A model generated the notes under the pieces. That model saw only the letters and a list, made by a program, of their open reading frames with translations. It did no database searches and was not told the origin of the DNA. Shown here in pieces: positions 1 to 8,404 of a DNA stretch of 30,415 bases; within the stretch, counting starts at the first letter, position 1, and the number at the start of each line of letters is the position of its first letter. The stretch lies in the NCBI GenBank assembly GCA_013151235.1, contig JAADIO010000051.1, forward strand, positions 1-30,415, in the 5' to 3' direction. The translations under genes were made by a program, and so were the position numbers. The DNA comes from Deltaproteobacteria bacterium. GTDB lineage: Bacteria; CG2-30-53-67.

Positions 1-548
1 AGAGCACAGAGAATCCCTTCCCAGTTAACTACAAAAAACAAGAGCAAAAAGCAAGAGCATTAAACCACGGGGAACTCGGGGTGTCACGGGGGAAAGGCAA
101 AGTCAAAGGCAACGGCAAAGAGGTATTCACCACCTGTCTGCGTGCGGGTCGCCCGCACAGGCAGGCGGAGACTTCGGAGAACACAGAGAAAAGCCTACTG
201 GTTACAACAGAATCGGGGTCAACGGCCGTTTCACCGCAAAGGCGGTAGAGGACGCAAAGAAATGCGGGGGACGGCAAGGACAAACCTCCCTCTCGCCAAA
301 CACGCAAAGACCGCCGAGAAGATCCAATAAATTTCATAACCAAGAACTATTTCCGCCTTTCTCCGCGCCCTTGGCGTCCTTTGCGAGAGGCCGGTTTTGC
401 TTTTACCTTTGCCTCTGATGCTGCTCTGTGCCTCTGTGCCTTTGCCCCTGGGTTTTATGCCCCTCGTCTTTCCCCTGCTTTACGCTATTAGTAACTTGAT
501 GAGAGCAAAAGTCGCGAAAATATTTGACTTGACAACTCCTGAACTACA
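1..548. repeat. Gene-free region of degenerate intergenic repeats
   Basis: I see no credible gene here. The stretch is made of low-complexity, purine-rich phrases built on CACAGAG, CAAAGGCAAA, CGCAAAG and ACCACGGGGAAC. Positions 57-93 are nearly the reverse complement of 25853-25890 at the other end of the window, which shows this is a dispersed family and not a decayed gene. Within 225-410 the phrase CGCAAAG..GGACGCAAAG on one side faces GGCGTCCTTTGCGAG on the other, so the block is itself loosely palindromic. Short related pieces recur near 1065-1100, 2040-2065 and 2965-2980. Such phrases are common intergenic debris in deltaproteobacterial and related genomes and generate spurious translated proteins. 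Confidence 0.6.
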
Positions 549-557
549 TTGTATACA
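529..557 (+). promoter_or_regulatory. Sigma-70 type promoter for the first toxin-antitoxin pair
   Basis: TTGACA at 529-534 is followed after exactly 17 bases by TATACA at 552-557. The expected transcription start, about seven bases after the -10 box, falls at about 564, which is the likely ATG of the downstream toxin gene. If correct, the mRNA would be leaderless or almost so. Confidence 0.6.
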
Positions 558-563
558 TGGCCC

Positions 564-842
564 ATGATTGTTTACGAGGCAAACATCCGGAAGTTCGTTC
601 GGAAAGGCTTATTACCCAAGGAGGTTTTTAAAAGATTCCACAATATTTTCATCGCCCTGGAGGCCACGGAAGATCTGGGTCTCTTTGATATCAAGAGATT
701 GAAGTCCACGGAAAGAAGAGCTTATTACCGATTACGAAAAGGGAAATACCGGGCCATATTTTTCCTTGAATCCGGCGATTATCATGTAATGTCCATTGCA
801 AAGCGAGGGGAGGTGTATCGAAAATGGGAGTCATTTCGGTAA
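564..842 (+). CDS. RelE/ParE-family toxin (toxin-first pair)
   Basis: This 92-residue protein has the size and layout of the RelE/ParE ribonuclease/gyrase-toxin fold. The basic central strand (YRLRKGKYRAIFF) and the C-terminal strand (VMSIAKRGEVYRKW) match the typical core in which the RelE family reads its substrate and ends with an HR/KR-x-x-VY motif. The frame is also open from a TTG at 549, but the ATG at 564 is preferred because MIVYEANI starts the first strand directly and because the promoter -10 box covers the upstream codons. No Shine-Dalgarno sequence precedes it. The next gene overlaps its end by 19 bases, the toxin-first order seen in HigBA-like modules. Whether it cuts mRNA on the ribosome or acts otherwise cannot be told from sequence. 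Confidence 0.75.
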   Translation: MIVYEANIRKFVRKGLLPKEVFKRFHNIFIALEATEDLGLFDIKRLKSTERRAYYRLRKGKYRAIFFLESGDYHVMSIAKRGEVYRKWESFR

Positions 843-1039
843 GACTCAACAAGAAGGAAGAGAAGATCCTGAAAAAGCTGACGGAACATTTCGAGACGGA
901 CAAGTCGGCGCTGATCAAAAAATCGCTTCTGGAACTCTATGAAAATCTGGTCGATCTTGAATTTATCGAAGAATTTGAGAGGAAAGAACAAAAGGGCGAG
1001 GTCTCTTTCGTCCCGGCCGGAGAGATCCTGAAGGATTGA
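824..1039 (+). CDS. Ribbon-helix-helix antitoxin of the pair
   Basis: A 71-residue protein starting MGVISVRLNKKEEKIL, the usual N-terminal beta strand and helix of a ribbon-helix-helix DNA-binding domain, followed by a second helix (ETDKSALIKKSLLELYENL). The acidic tail (residues about 47-71) fits the part that binds and neutralises a basic RelE-like toxin. It resembles RelB/DUF6290-type antitoxins. It overlaps the toxin gene by 19 bases, so the two are probably translationally coupled, and the complex would be expected to repress the promoter at 529-557. The family assignment is by pattern; the pairing is inferred from overlap. Confidence 0.75.
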   Translation: MGVISVRLNKKEEKILKKLTEHFETDKSALIKKSLLELYENLVDLEFIEEFERKEQKGEVSFVPAGEILKD

Positions 1040-1133
1040 AGGCAAAATCAAGGGGTAGATGCACACAGACACAGAGTGGCAAAGGCAAACCTTTCATCAA
1101 ATACCCCCGTCCCGGGTAAACCGTGGAAGACCA

Positions 1134-1388
1134 TCAGCGATATACATCTCTTCTATGGCCGATATGTAGAACGATCACCCTTCCCTCCTGGTCATCAATC
1201 TCATAGACAACCCGATAATTCCCTACTCTGATTCGCCATCCTTCACGACCGGTTAATTTGGTACAACCAACCAGCCTCGGACTGCTGCTCAGAGCACGAA
1301 CGGCATTGACGATACGTGGGACATGATCGTGGGGAACTCGCTCCAATTCTTTCTGCGCCCGCCTGAGAATATGAATCTCATACTTCAT
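1134..1388 (-). CDS. RelE-family toxin
   Basis: An 84-residue protein with a textbook RelE pattern: MKYEIHILRRAQKELERVP at the start, a helix pair, then GREGWRIRVGNYRVVYEID and the final strand VLHIGHRRDVYR. The Arg-rich core and the HRRDVY end are the hallmarks of RelE mRNA interferases that cleave in the ribosomal A site. It follows its antitoxin gene with an ATGA overlap (1385-1388), the classical antitoxin-first arrangement. It is transcribed against the toxin-antitoxin pair at 564-1039; the 94 bases between the two modules hold only repeat-like sequence and no clear terminator. Confidence 0.88.
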   Translation of the reverse strand: MKYEIHILRRAQKELERVPHDHVPRIVNAVRALSSSPRLVGCTKLTGREGWRIRVGNYRVVYEIDDQEGRVIVLHIGHRRDVYR

Positions 1389-1588
1389 TCGCTGGTCTTG
1401 TTGATCTCATCTACAGCCTGCTCAAAAGGAATCGTATCATCGCCGGACTTCTTCGCCCTGTCATATGCTCGTATCGATTCCAGTTCTTCCAGTTCTTGCA
1501 ACATTTTTCCGTAGTCCTTAATGCTGAGCAGCACACTGATCCGCTTCCCATTTTTATCAACGATGTAGTGTTCTTTTATGGAAGCCAC
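1385..1588 (-). CDS. RelB/Phd-like antitoxin
   Basis: A 67-residue acidic protein. The N-terminal part (VDKNGKRISVLLSIKDYGKMLQELEELES) has the strand-helix-helix layout of Phd/YefM or RelB-type antitoxins, and the C-terminal part (DDTIPFEQAVDEIN) matches the segment that wraps around RelE toxins. The start is a GTG at 1588, chosen because AAGGAG lies a good distance upstream; no in-frame ATG precedes it. The gene is joined to the RelE toxin gene by an ATGA overlap. Its DNA-binding segment would be expected to repress its own promoter; I did not find a convincing promoter in 1590-1680. Confidence 0.75.
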   Translation of the reverse strand: MASIKEHYIVDKNGKRISVLLSIKDYGKMLQELEELESIRAYDRAKKSGDDTIPFEQAVDEINKTSE

Positions 1589-1675
1589 CTGTCATCTCCT
1601 TATTAGCCTCTCTTGTCTGTACGTTTCATTATTATTGCCGAGGAGCCGGCTTCTGTCAATGAGAAACGACATTGT

Positions 1676-1862
1676 GCGTCATTCGGGGTCATCATCATTC
1701 GGGGTCACATCATTCGGGGTCAGGCTTCGCTAATTTTATATCTTGATCGCGGCCCCTTTCGAAAAGGGATAAAACGCTCCCTTCAGAGAACGCATAACCG
1801 ATTCCCCGGATGATATCAATATAGAATTAGCAAAGCCTGACCCCGGCGTAGCCATGACCCCA
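1676..1862. mobile_element. 129-bp inverted-repeat element (MITE- or REP-like) with flanking short direct repeats
   Basis: Positions 1716-1741 and 1819-1844 form a 26-base inverted repeat with 24 matches (GGGGTCAGGCTT and GCTAATT are the key parts), enclosing about 77 bases. Upstream, CATTCGGGGTCA occurs three times in a row between about 1679 and 1722, and downstream TGACCCC(A/G)GCGTAGCC occurs twice. GGGGTCAGGCTT-type ends are familiar next to REP-associated tyrosine transposases and as stand-alone non-autonomous copies. No transposase gene is present, so this would be a remnant or a non-autonomous element. It lies between two toxin-antitoxin modules. Confidence 0.6.
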
Positions 1863-2074
1863 GCGTAGCCCAATGCAGGGAGATGAAAAAGAAGGCCGTG
1901 GCCCGCTCGCTGCGCGGATTCCTTACCCGGGTGAGGCATGGATCATCAATCTCAGCCTTCGCGACGAGGAAACAGTCGGGGAGACGAAGGTGCGTTTCAT
2001 TCCTGTTTTTGAATTGTTGTAAGACAGGACAGGATTTGGAAAGGCAAGGGGCAAAGGCAAACCTCGCAAAAAAC

Positions 2075-2103
2075 TTGACAGAACAGTTTCATACATGTAA
2101 ATT
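2075..2103 (+). promoter_or_regulatory. Candidate promoter of the AbrB/VapC pair
   Basis: TTGACA at 2075-2080, a 17-base spacer, then TAAATT at 2098-2103. The same -35 and -10 hexamers with the same spacing are used in front of rpsU at 16399-16427. The AT-rich stretch 2096-2140 just downstream could hold the antitoxin operator, but no clean dyad is visible. Confidence 0.5.
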
Positions 2104-2152
2104 ATTATTGGATATGAAATATTTATTATTGCATGACATTCAGGTGAATAAC

Positions 2153-2401
2153 ATGATTACAAAAGTAGGCACACGAGGACAGGTTTCCATTCCGAAAGAA
2201 ATCAGAAAGAAGTTCAAAATCGAATCTGAAACCCGCATTGAGTGGTTCGTTGACGGGAAGACCATTCGGGTTTTGCCGATTCCGAAAGATCCGGTCAAAG
2301 CCTTCAGGGGCAAAGGGAACAGAACCTATACCACGGATGATCTCATAAAGGACCGCAAGCAAGAGCGCTCGCTGGAGGATGTCGATGACGGGAAAAAGTA
2401 A
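2153..2401 (+). CDS. AbrB/SpoVT-type antitoxin (VapB-like)
   Basis: An 82-residue protein whose first 45 residues form a swapped-hairpin AbrB domain: MITKVGTRGQVSIPKEIRKK is the standard signature (strand, TRGQV(S/T)IPKEIR turn, helix). The rest is charged and would be the toxin-binding tail (TTDDLIKDRKQERSLEDVDD). The frame is open from 1883, but the ATG at 2153 is chosen because the AbrB domain begins there and AGGTGA lies eight bases upstream; the upstream codons translate to repeat-like sequence. It overlaps the PIN-domain gene by 23 bases, so the two make a coupled VapBC module, probably autoregulated through the AbrB domain. Confidence 0.88.
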   Translation: MITKVGTRGQVSIPKEIRKKFKIESETRIEWFVDGKTIRVLPIPKDPVKAFRGKGNRTYTTDDLIKDRKQERSLEDVDDGKK

Positions 2402-2813
2402 GAAGCCTTCAAGCTATGTACTGGATACCTCAGCGCTGCTGACATTATGGAACAATGAGGCAGGCGCCGACAGCGTTGAGAAGATCCTCCGGCAAGGAGC
2501 CACCGGAAGTGCAACCGTCTATCTTTCCTTTATCTCCTTTATGGAAATTCGTTACCGCTTTTATAAAACCCGAGGGAAAAGCGCCGCCAACGAGATCTAT
2601 CAGGCAGCGAGGATTCTTCCGTGCACAAGAATCGATGTGGATGAAAGACTGATCCTCCTGGCTTCGGATATCAAAGGGACAAACAGCCTTTCCGTTGCCG
2701 ACAGCTTCATTATCGCAACCGCTGTAAAAGAAAAAAGTACACTCGTACATAAAGATCCCGAATTTGAACAGGTTCGTGACACAGTGACTCTTCTCACGCT
2801 GCCCTACAAATGA
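2379..2813 (+). CDS. VapC-like PIN-domain ribonuclease toxin
   Basis: A 144-residue PIN-domain protein. The four acidic residues that bind metal in this nuclease family are present: Asp16 in YVLDTSAL, Glu56 in SFMEIRYR, Asp108 in LSVADSF and Asp126 in VHKDPEF. VapC toxins cut specific tRNAs or rRNA, and the partner AbrB protein blocks this. The gene overlaps the antitoxin gene by 23 bases. A second ATG two codons downstream (2385) is an equally possible start. The ORF is intact, so the module may be active; the RNA target cannot be inferred. Confidence 0.88.
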   Translation: MSMTGKSKKPSSYVLDTSALLTLWNNEAGADSVEKILRQGATGSATVYLSFISFMEIRYRFYKTRGKSAANEIYQAARILPCTRIDVDERLILLASDIKGTNSLSVADSFIIATAVKEKSTLVHKDPEFEQVRDTVTLLTLPYK

Positions 2814-2839
2814 TCTCCGCTATCCCCCCTTTTAACTAA

Positions 2840-2943
2840 GATGAAGTCGTAAAAAGTCCGTTCGACCCTTCGACCCGCTCAGGGCGAACGGTGTAAGTGA
2901 TTGAGGCACCTCTTAGGGTCAGAGCTACACATTTGACATTTTG
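2840..2943. repeat. Half copy (A) of the GTCGTAAAAAGTC repeat family, plus a second REP-like scrap
   Basis: Positions 2846-2904 carry the left half of the dispersed repeat: GTCGTAAAAAGTC, then TTCGACCCGCTCAGGGCGAACGG and GTGTAAGTGATTGA. The right half (CCGTTCGTGGTGAGCC onward) is missing and is replaced at 2915-2943 by GGGTCAGAGCTACACATTTG, a different phrase often seen beside REP-type transposases. The rest of 2814-3088 holds no gene; it contains more CACAGAG-type debris and, at about 2998-3043, a GC-rich purine/pyrimidine block. Confidence 0.7.
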
Positions 2944-3088
2944 CACGCGGACAGGCGCAGACCTCAGAGAGCACAGAGCTTGGGAAGTCTCATCCATCTC
3001 CCCCTTCCAGGCCATCCCCTTTGAAAAGGAGACCGAGGGGAGGGCAAGGTAGCTGCTGAATACCGGTCGCTGACGGTTTTATCCGATC

Positions 3089-5473
3089 TTACCCCAGTTT
3101 TGCCAACGCCTCTTGCGCCTTCTCTTTTTCCGAAAAATCATACGGAAAGGAAAGGGCCTTCTTCAGCGCCTCTTTCGCCTTCTCCGGCTGCTTGTTATCA
3201 CGATAGGCAAGCCCTAAATGGTAATAAACAGAAGGATTTTTGCCGAATTTCGCGATGCTTTGTTCAAACAGACCAATGGCCTTCGGATAGAAACTTTTTT
3301 TGTAATAGACCCAGCCGAGGGTATCCATAATCATCGGATTCTCAGGCGTTTTTTCCATAGCCTTCTGAACCAGATCCAGGGCACGGTCGGTATCTCCACC
3401 ATGTTCAAGGATGAGGTACGCCAAGTTATTGGACGCAGCAGGGTTGGCCGGGTCAATTTTCAGGACCTTCTCATAGTTGGCGATCGCTTTACTAACCTCA
3501 CCGGTCTTCTCATAGAGCATGGCAAGGCTCGCAAAAGGCTTGGGACTTTTCGGATCAATCTTTGCGGCCTGATGATAATACCCGACGGCATCCCGCATCT
3601 TTCCCTGCCGCTGTTCAAGCCGACCGAGCATCAAGGAAACTTCCAAGTTGCCCGGTGCCTTCTCCAGGGCTTGCCTCAGGGTCTTCTCCGCCGCGCCAAA
3701 ATCTTTTCGGACCAGATAGACTCCTGCAAGTTCGATGTAGAGTCCTCCGCTTTTGGGAGAGGCGGCAATCTGTTTTTCCGCACGGGCGAGTGCCTGATCA
3801 AATTTTTTCTCTGAAACAAAAATCTTAAGAATCTGGGAAAGGGCATTCCGGTAACCGGGATCCTTGGCAAGCGCTGTCTCGAAATCCTGCAATGCTGTAT
3901 CCTTCTCCCCTTTTACAAGGTGAGTCAAACCCCGGTAAAAATAGCCCTCCGGCAGGCCGGGCTTTAATCTTATCATCTTTTCCGATTCATGCGTCAGGGT
4001 TGCCAAATCCTTTATACTGCCGGCAGCCGCCGCACGCAGGGCATGCGCATCGTAAAGATCCGGCATCATTGCTAATATTTTGCCGGTTTCTTTCATAACG
4101 GATGAATATTTCTTCTTTTGCATGGCTAACTTTGCAAGGGTCAGGCGGACCTGGACGGAATGCGGACTGAGTTCGGCCGCCTTTTTCAGCTCCTCTTCCG
4201 CCAGGAGCGGTTCGTTATTCGCAAGATGCGCCATCCCGAGACGGTAATGAACCTCGGCGCTTTCTGGACGATCTTTCAAGACCACCCGGAATTCATCCAC
4301 GGCATCCTTGCCTTTTTTCTGCGCCATAAGGATGAGTCCTTTCAGGTAGTGTGCTTCCGTATCGTCCGGATTGTCACTCAGGATTTCTTCCGTTTTCTTT
4401 ATGGCCGTATCGTAGTCATTCTCTTTGAAAAAAACCTGTGCAAGCTTTCGTTTCGCCTCCAGCGATTCGGAATCGATCTCCAGGCATTTCTCATAAACCT
4501 TCTTCGCCTTGTCAAATTTCTGCAGGCTGGCGTAGAAGTCTCCCAACTGGATCCGTTTCGGGAGATCCTCCGGAGCGGCCTTCACTGAAGCGAGAAGAAG
4601 TTTTTCAGCTTCTTCTTTTTTCGATTCCTGCACGTAAAGTTGAACGAGTGATAGGGTAAAGGCGGAATTTTTCGGAAAGAGATTCATCCCCTTTTTGTAG
4701 GTTGCCTCTGCCATGGCATCATTTTTCTGCACGACATACAGCCCGGCAAGAGACAGAAGAAGTCGTTCATTTTCCGGATCGATGGAGACGGCCTTTTCCA
4801 TCATCCGCACTGCATTCTTCGGCTTTCGGAGATGCTGATAGAGTTGGGCCAGTCGTTGATAGGTGGGAATGTGTTTCGAATTAAGAGCAAGGGCTTCTTT
4901 GAGAATTCCTTCCGCCTTTTCCGGTTTTCCCTGCCGCTCATAAACCACCGAAAGGAAAAGCCGGATTTCCAGGTCCTTTGCGTCGATCTTCAAGACCTTA
5001 AGCCCCTCTTCAACGGCATGATCAAGATCCTTTCTTCCGAGGTAGCAGGACCCTTTGATTTTATGGGCGTCTTTGTTATCCGGTTCCTTTGCAAGTACCA
5101 GGTCCGCTTTTTCCTGGGCCTGATCATATTGGCGGGCGATCGTGAGGATCTGGGCCAGTTTAAGCTGAGCAGCAATCAGGTCGGGTTTGAGTTCCGCCGC
5201 CTTGGAAAAAGCCCCGTAGGCCTTGCGGATATCCTGCAACTTCATGAAGGTCCGCCCCAGTTCATAATATCCTTCCGCAAACTTCGGATCAATCTGGAGG
5301 ACATTCTTGAACTCGATCACGGCCTCTTTGTACTTCTCCTGCTCGTAATAGTTTTTTCCCTTCTCGAAATATTTCTGTCGCCGCTGCTCGATGGTTCCGC
5401 AGGAGGCAATCATGCCGATCAGAAAAAAGCAGTTGACCCAGACCATCATCTTTTTCATACGCTCTTTGCCCAT
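3089..5473 (-). CDS. TPR-repeat lipoprotein, PrsT-like
   Basis: A roughly 794-residue protein made almost entirely of tetratricopeptide repeats (about 20 units with the usual W/Y-LG-A-Y/F-A-P pattern). It begins with a short charged segment, a hydrophobic signal ([11 protein letters not shown]) and a lipobox IASC, so it is probably anchored in the envelope. The opening repeat ([20 protein letters not shown], then [10 protein letters not shown]) strongly recalls the PEP-CTERM/exosortase-associated TPR lipoprotein family PrsT (TIGR02917), though that family is usually somewhat longer and no exosortase or PEP-CTERM protein is in the window. I chose the ATG at 5473; a GTG two codons upstream (5479) is possible, both behind a GGGGGA ribosome site. 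It has its own promoter at 5514-5542, after the hppA terminator. Confidence 0.8.
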   Translation of the reverse strand: MGKERMKKMMVWVNCFFLIGMIASCGTIEQRRQKYFEKGKNYYEQEKYKEAVIEFKNVLQIDPKFAEGYYELGRTFMKLQDIRKAYGAFSKAAELKPDLIAAQLKLAQILTIARQYDQAQEKADLVLAKEPDNKDAHKIKGSCYLGRKDLDHAVEEGLKVLKIDAKDLEIRLFLSVVYERQGKPEKAEGILKEALALNSKHIPTYQRLAQLYQHLRKPKNAVRMMEKAVSIDPENERLLLSLAGLYVVQKNDAMAEATYKKGMNLFPKNSAFTLSLVQLYVQESKKEEAEKLLLASVKAAPEDLPKRIQLGDFYASLQKFDKAKKVYEKCLEIDSESLEAKRKLAQVFFKENDYDTAIKKTEEILSDNPDDTEAHYLKGLILMAQKKGKDAVDEFRVVLKDRPESAEVHYRLGMAHLANNEPLLAEEELKKAAELSPHSVQVRLTLAKLAMQKKKYSSVMKETGKILAMMPDLYDAHALRAAAAGSIKDLATLTHESEKMIRLKPGLPEGYFYRGLTHLVKGEKDTALQDFETALAKDPGYRNALSQILKIFVSEKKFDQALARAEKQIAASPKSGGLYIELAGVYLVRKDFGAAEKTLRQALEKAPGNLEVSLMLGRLEQRQGKMRDAVGYYHQAAKIDPKSPKPFASLAMLYEKTGEVSKAIANYEKVLKIDPANPAASNNLAYLILEHGGDTDRALDLVQKAMEKTPENPMIMDTLGWVYYKKSFYPKAIGLFEQSIAKFGKNPSVYYHLGLAYRDNKQPEKAKEALKKALSFPYDFSEKEKAQEALAKLG

Positions 5474-5513
5474 TTCCACAGATCCCCCTTGTGAGAGTTA
5501 CTATCCGAGGAGG

Positions 5514-5542
5514 AAAATACCACACTTCCTGTATGATCACAA
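5514..5542 (-). promoter_or_regulatory. Candidate promoter of the PrsT-like gene
   Basis: On the minus strand, TTGTGA (5537-5542), a 17-base spacer and TATTTT (5514-5519) give a moderate sigma-70 match. The predicted start near 5507 leaves a leader of about 34 bases, and the site lies directly after the hppA terminator, where a new promoter is needed. Confidence 0.4.
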
Positions 5543-5571
5543 GAGTTTTGCCGGAGAGCAAAATCGGGCAT

Positions 5572-5609
5572 AAAAAACCCCGGCTTCTTCTTCCGAAGCC
5601 GGGGTTTGC
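5572..5609 (-). terminator. Rho-independent terminator of hppA
   Basis: Read on the minus strand, AACCCCGGCTTC pairs with GAAGCCGGGGTT around a short loop and is followed by a run of T. The stem is long, GC-rich and perfect. It begins about 35 bases after the hppA stop codon and closes the transcription unit that starts far upstream. Confidence 0.92.
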
Positions 5610-5642
5610 CGGATGGCTATCTTTTAACGACGATCTTTCCCG

Positions 5643-7697
5643 TCACCGCATCGCCACCAGCGGCGCAATTACGAGGGAAACAATGGACATGAGCTTGATC
5701 AGGATATTCATGGCCGGACCCGAGGTATCCTTGAAGGGATCGCCGATGGTGTCGCCTACGACGGCAGCTTTGTGCGCATCGGAGCCCTTGCCGCCGAGAT
5801 GACCCTGCTCAATATATTTCTTGGCATTGTCCCAGGCACCGCCGCCGTTCCCCATGAAAAGGGCCATGAGGACCCCGGCCACGGTGGCACCGGCAAGCAT
5901 TCCACCCAGAGCCTCCGGCCCGAGGATGAACCCGACGAGGATCGGGGAGATGACGGCAAAAAGACCCGGCATGACCATTTCCTTAATGGCGGCGGCGGTA
6001 CTGATATCGACACACTTCTTGGCATCCGGCTTGACCCCTTCCTTCCCTTCGAGAAGTCCCGGGATCTCCTTGAACTGGCGACGGATCTCCGTTACCATTT
6101 CCATGGCGGCCTTCCCAACGGAGGTCATGGTCATGGCCGCAACGAGGAAGGGAAGGATCCCACCGATGAGAAGTCCGATCACCACCATCGGGTGTGTAAC
6201 GATAATCTGCATTTTGGGCAGATGATTTGTCAAGAGGGTATGATTGACGGTCTGTGAGTATGCGGTAAAAAGAGCTAGGGCCGTCAAAGCGGCGGAGCCG
6301 ATGGCAAACCCCTTCCCGATGGCGGCGGTGGTATTGCCGAGGGCATCGAGTTCATCGGTGATCTTCCGCGTATCTTCACCTAATTCCGCCATTTCCGAAA
6401 TCCCGCCGGCGTTGTCGGCCACCGGGCCGTAAGCATCAACGGACATGGTGATTCCGACGGTCGCCAGCATTCCTACCGCCGAGATCCCGATCCCGTAGAG
6501 GCCGGCATATTTGTTCCCGATGTAGATGGCCAGGGCGATGATAAGAACGGGGATCGCCGTACTCTCCAGTCCTACAGCAAGGCCGGTGATCACGTTGGTG
6601 GCCGCTCCGGTCTTGCTGGCCTCGGCGATCCGGCGGATCGGGCCGGCGGCGGTGTAGTATTCCGTTACCAATCCGATGGCAATCCCGGCAATCGTCCCGG
6701 CGAGAACGGCCCAGAAGACATCTTGATTGACCCCCACCGGGTTGAGGATCACATAAGTTCCCGCAAGGAAAAGACCCGCAGCAATAAATGTGGAGTAGCG
6801 AAGGGCCGCCGCCGGATTCCAGCTCTTCAAAATCTTCATGGAGAGGATCCCGATAAGGGAGGCGATGAGGCCCGTCATGGCCAGGATGATGGGGAGGGCC
6901 ATGTAGCTCAATTTGGTCGTCTCCGTGATCATGGCGATGGTGACGCCGCTGGTTGCGGCAATGGCGATGGTGGCAATGATGGAGCCGACATAGGACTCGA
7001 AAATGTCGGCGCCGAGCCCGGCCACGTCGCCCACGTTGTCGCCCACGTTGTCGGCGATCACACCGGGGTTTCTCGGGTCGTCTTCGGGAATTCCCGCCTC
7101 GATCTTTCCGACCAGGTCGGCGCCGACGTCGGCCGACTTCGTATAGATCCCGCCGCCCACACGGGCGAAGAGGGCAATGGAACTGGCCCCCATGGCGAAG
7201 CCGTTGATGTTGGCGATCCCCGATGCATCACCTTTGCTGAAGACGTAGTAGGCAATCCCGATTCCAATCAGCCCCAGACTCGCGACGGAAAGACCCATGA
7301 CGGCGCCTCCGGAAAATGCGGTGGAAAGCGCCGGTCCGTGATCCGGCTTGTTCGCTTCCGCTGCCTGTGCCGTACGCACGTTGGCCATGGTGGCGGCGTT
7401 CATCCCGAAGTATCCGGCAAGAATAGAGCATAATGCCCCGCCGAGGAAGGCAATCGCCGTCGCAAGGGTCACTTTCCAAGCCAAAAGGGCAAACACAATA
7501 ATGATAAAGATGGCGAGGACCTTGTACATCCGGAACAGAAAGGTCAGCGCCCCTTCGTGAATCTGGTCCGCAATATCACGCATCCGATCGGTACCAACAG
7601 GCTGCTTCTTCAACGCACCGAAGATAAAAAAGGCGACAATCAGCCCGACGGCTCCGATAAGGGGTGCATAGGTTGCATTCAATACTGCATTCAACAT
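5643..7697 (-). CDS. hppA: Membrane-bound ion-translocating pyrophosphatase
   Basis: A 684-residue, highly hydrophobic protein that hydrolyses pyrophosphate and uses the energy to pump H+ or Na+ across the membrane. The cytoplasmic catalytic motifs are all present: [40 protein letters not shown] and [14 protein letters not shown]. The motif [10 protein letters not shown] carries Ala where potassium-independent enzymes have Lys, so the enzyme should be potassium-dependent. The single Glu in [10 protein letters not shown], without a second acidic residue one turn later, is more like sodium pumps than plant-type proton pumps, but that part is tentative. A strong AAGGAGG ribosome site precedes the ATG. 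The gene follows pth after 43 bases and ends at a strong terminator. Removing pyrophosphate would suit the neighbouring biosynthetic genes prs and ispE. Confidence 0.97.
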   Translation of the reverse strand: MLNAVLNATYAPLIGAVGLIVAFFIFGALKKQPVGTDRMRDIADQIHEGALTFLFRMYKVLAIFIIIVFALLAWKVTLATAIAFLGGALCSILAGYFGMNAATMANVRTAQAAEANKPDHGPALSTAFSGGAVMGLSVASLGLIGIGIAYYVFSKGDASGIANINGFAMGASSIALFARVGGGIYTKSADVGADLVGKIEAGIPEDDPRNPGVIADNVGDNVGDVAGLGADIFESYVGSIIATIAIAATSGVTIAMITETTKLSYMALPIILAMTGLIASLIGILSMKILKSWNPAAALRYSTFIAAGLFLAGTYVILNPVGVNQDVFWAVLAGTIAGIAIGLVTEYYTAAGPIRRIAEASKTGAATNVITGLAVGLESTAIPVLIIALAIYIGNKYAGLYGIGISAVGMLATVGITMSVDAYGPVADNAGGISEMAELGEDTRKITDELDALGNTTAAIGKGFAIGSAALTALALFTAYSQTVNHTLLTNHLPKMQIIVTHPMVVIGLLIGGILPFLVAAMTMTSVGKAAMEMVTEIRRQFKEIPGLLEGKEGVKPDAKKCVDISTAAAIKEMVMPGLFAVISPILVGFILGPEALGGMLAGATVAGVLMALFMGNGGGAWDNAKKYIEQGHLGGKGSDAHKAAVVGDTIGDPFKDTSGPAMNILIKLMSIVSLVIAPLVAMR

Positions 7698-7740
7698 TTT
7701 TGTCCTCCTTCTTGGAAAATAATGGTAAGACCTCTGAAAC

Positions 7741-8298
7741 TTAATGATACCGATTCATGGATTCCTGAAGACCGTGCTGTAGAAGAAATTCCGTGATCTC
7801 CACGGCTCCGGCAATCCATTCCTTCACCACCGCCGGCTGAGAAAAATTGCCCAGCACATAATCAGCGGGATCGAGGCCGCCTTCCGGACGACCGATACCG
7901 ATCCGGATCCGGATAAAGTCTCCCGATCCGAGCCGTTCGATAATGGAGCGGAGACCGTTATGTCCTCCGTGCCCGCCTCCATCCTTGATCTTGATCCTTC
8001 CCGGTTCGAGATCGAGATCATCATGAACGATAATGACCCCCTGCCTCCCTGCTTTACGCCGGGAACACAAACAGGCAACGGCATCTCCGCTTCGATTCAT
8101 AAAAGTCTGCGGTTTGGCAAGAATCACCGCCGCCGCGCCGATCCGTCCTTCCCCGATCTCTGCATTGCACCGTTTCCGACGGATCGGAATTCCTGCCTTT
8201 TCGGCCAGTACTTCGATGACCCTGAAGCCGATATTGTGTCTGTGCTGTTGATATTTTCTACCCGGATTACCGAGACCAACAATCAGAAAATCCGTCAT
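7741..8298 (-). CDS. pth: Peptidyl-tRNA hydrolase
   Basis: A 185-residue cytosolic enzyme that frees tRNA from peptidyl-tRNA dropped by stalled ribosomes. It begins with the canonical [18 protein letters not shown]; His21 is the catalytic base and Asn11, Asn68 (TFMNRSG) and Asn114 region (GGHNGLRSI) are the conserved substrate-binding residues. The acidic partner lies in HDDLDL at about residues 92-97. Length is normal for the bacterial family. It follows rplY after 106 bases, a very common pairing, and precedes hppA. A weak hairpin (GGAACGG / CCGTTCC, 8354-8388) lies in the gap to rplY and may modulate read-through. Confidence 0.97.
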   Translation of the reverse strand: MTDFLIVGLGNPGRKYQQHRHNIGFRVIEVLAEKAGIPIRRKRCNAEIGEGRIGAAAVILAKPQTFMNRSGDAVACLCSRRKAGRQGVIIVHDDLDLEPGRIKIKDGGGHGGHNGLRSIIERLGSGDFIRIRIGIGRPEGGLDPADYVLGNFSQPAVVKEWIAGAVEITEFLLQHGLQESMNRYH

Positions 8299-8404
8299 GG
8301 AGCAGTGCCTTTGTGATCAATGCTTGTGACAAACAGCCAACAGCACGATATCCGGAACGGGACTTCCCGGGAGATATTGCACCGTTCCAAGACCGCTCTC
8401 TGTC

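Noticed and set aside
29-343. 104-codon minus-strand frame in the leftmost region
   Set aside because: It is built from the degenerate repeats (LSLP, LPLTLPFPRDTPSSPW) that recur elsewhere in intergenic DNA and has no recognisable domain.
1676-1725. CRISPR-like array from the three CATTCGGGGTCA units
   Set aside because: The units are 12 bases with gaps of only a few bases, so no spacers exist, and there are no cas genes.
1883-2152. N-terminal extension of the AbrB-like frame (90 codons)
   Set aside because: The translated sequence is basic and repeat-like, the promoter at 2075-2103 lies inside it, and the AbrB domain starts exactly at the ATG 2153 behind AGGTGA.
4832-5494. 220-codon frame on the plus strand opposite the TPR gene
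   Set aside because: It is the antisense shadow of the TPR lipoprotein gene, with no ribosome site or domain.
6723-7433. 236-codon plus-strand frame opposite hppA
   Set aside because: It is rich in His, Asp and Gly as expected for the complement of a GC-rich membrane protein gene; hppA is unambiguous.
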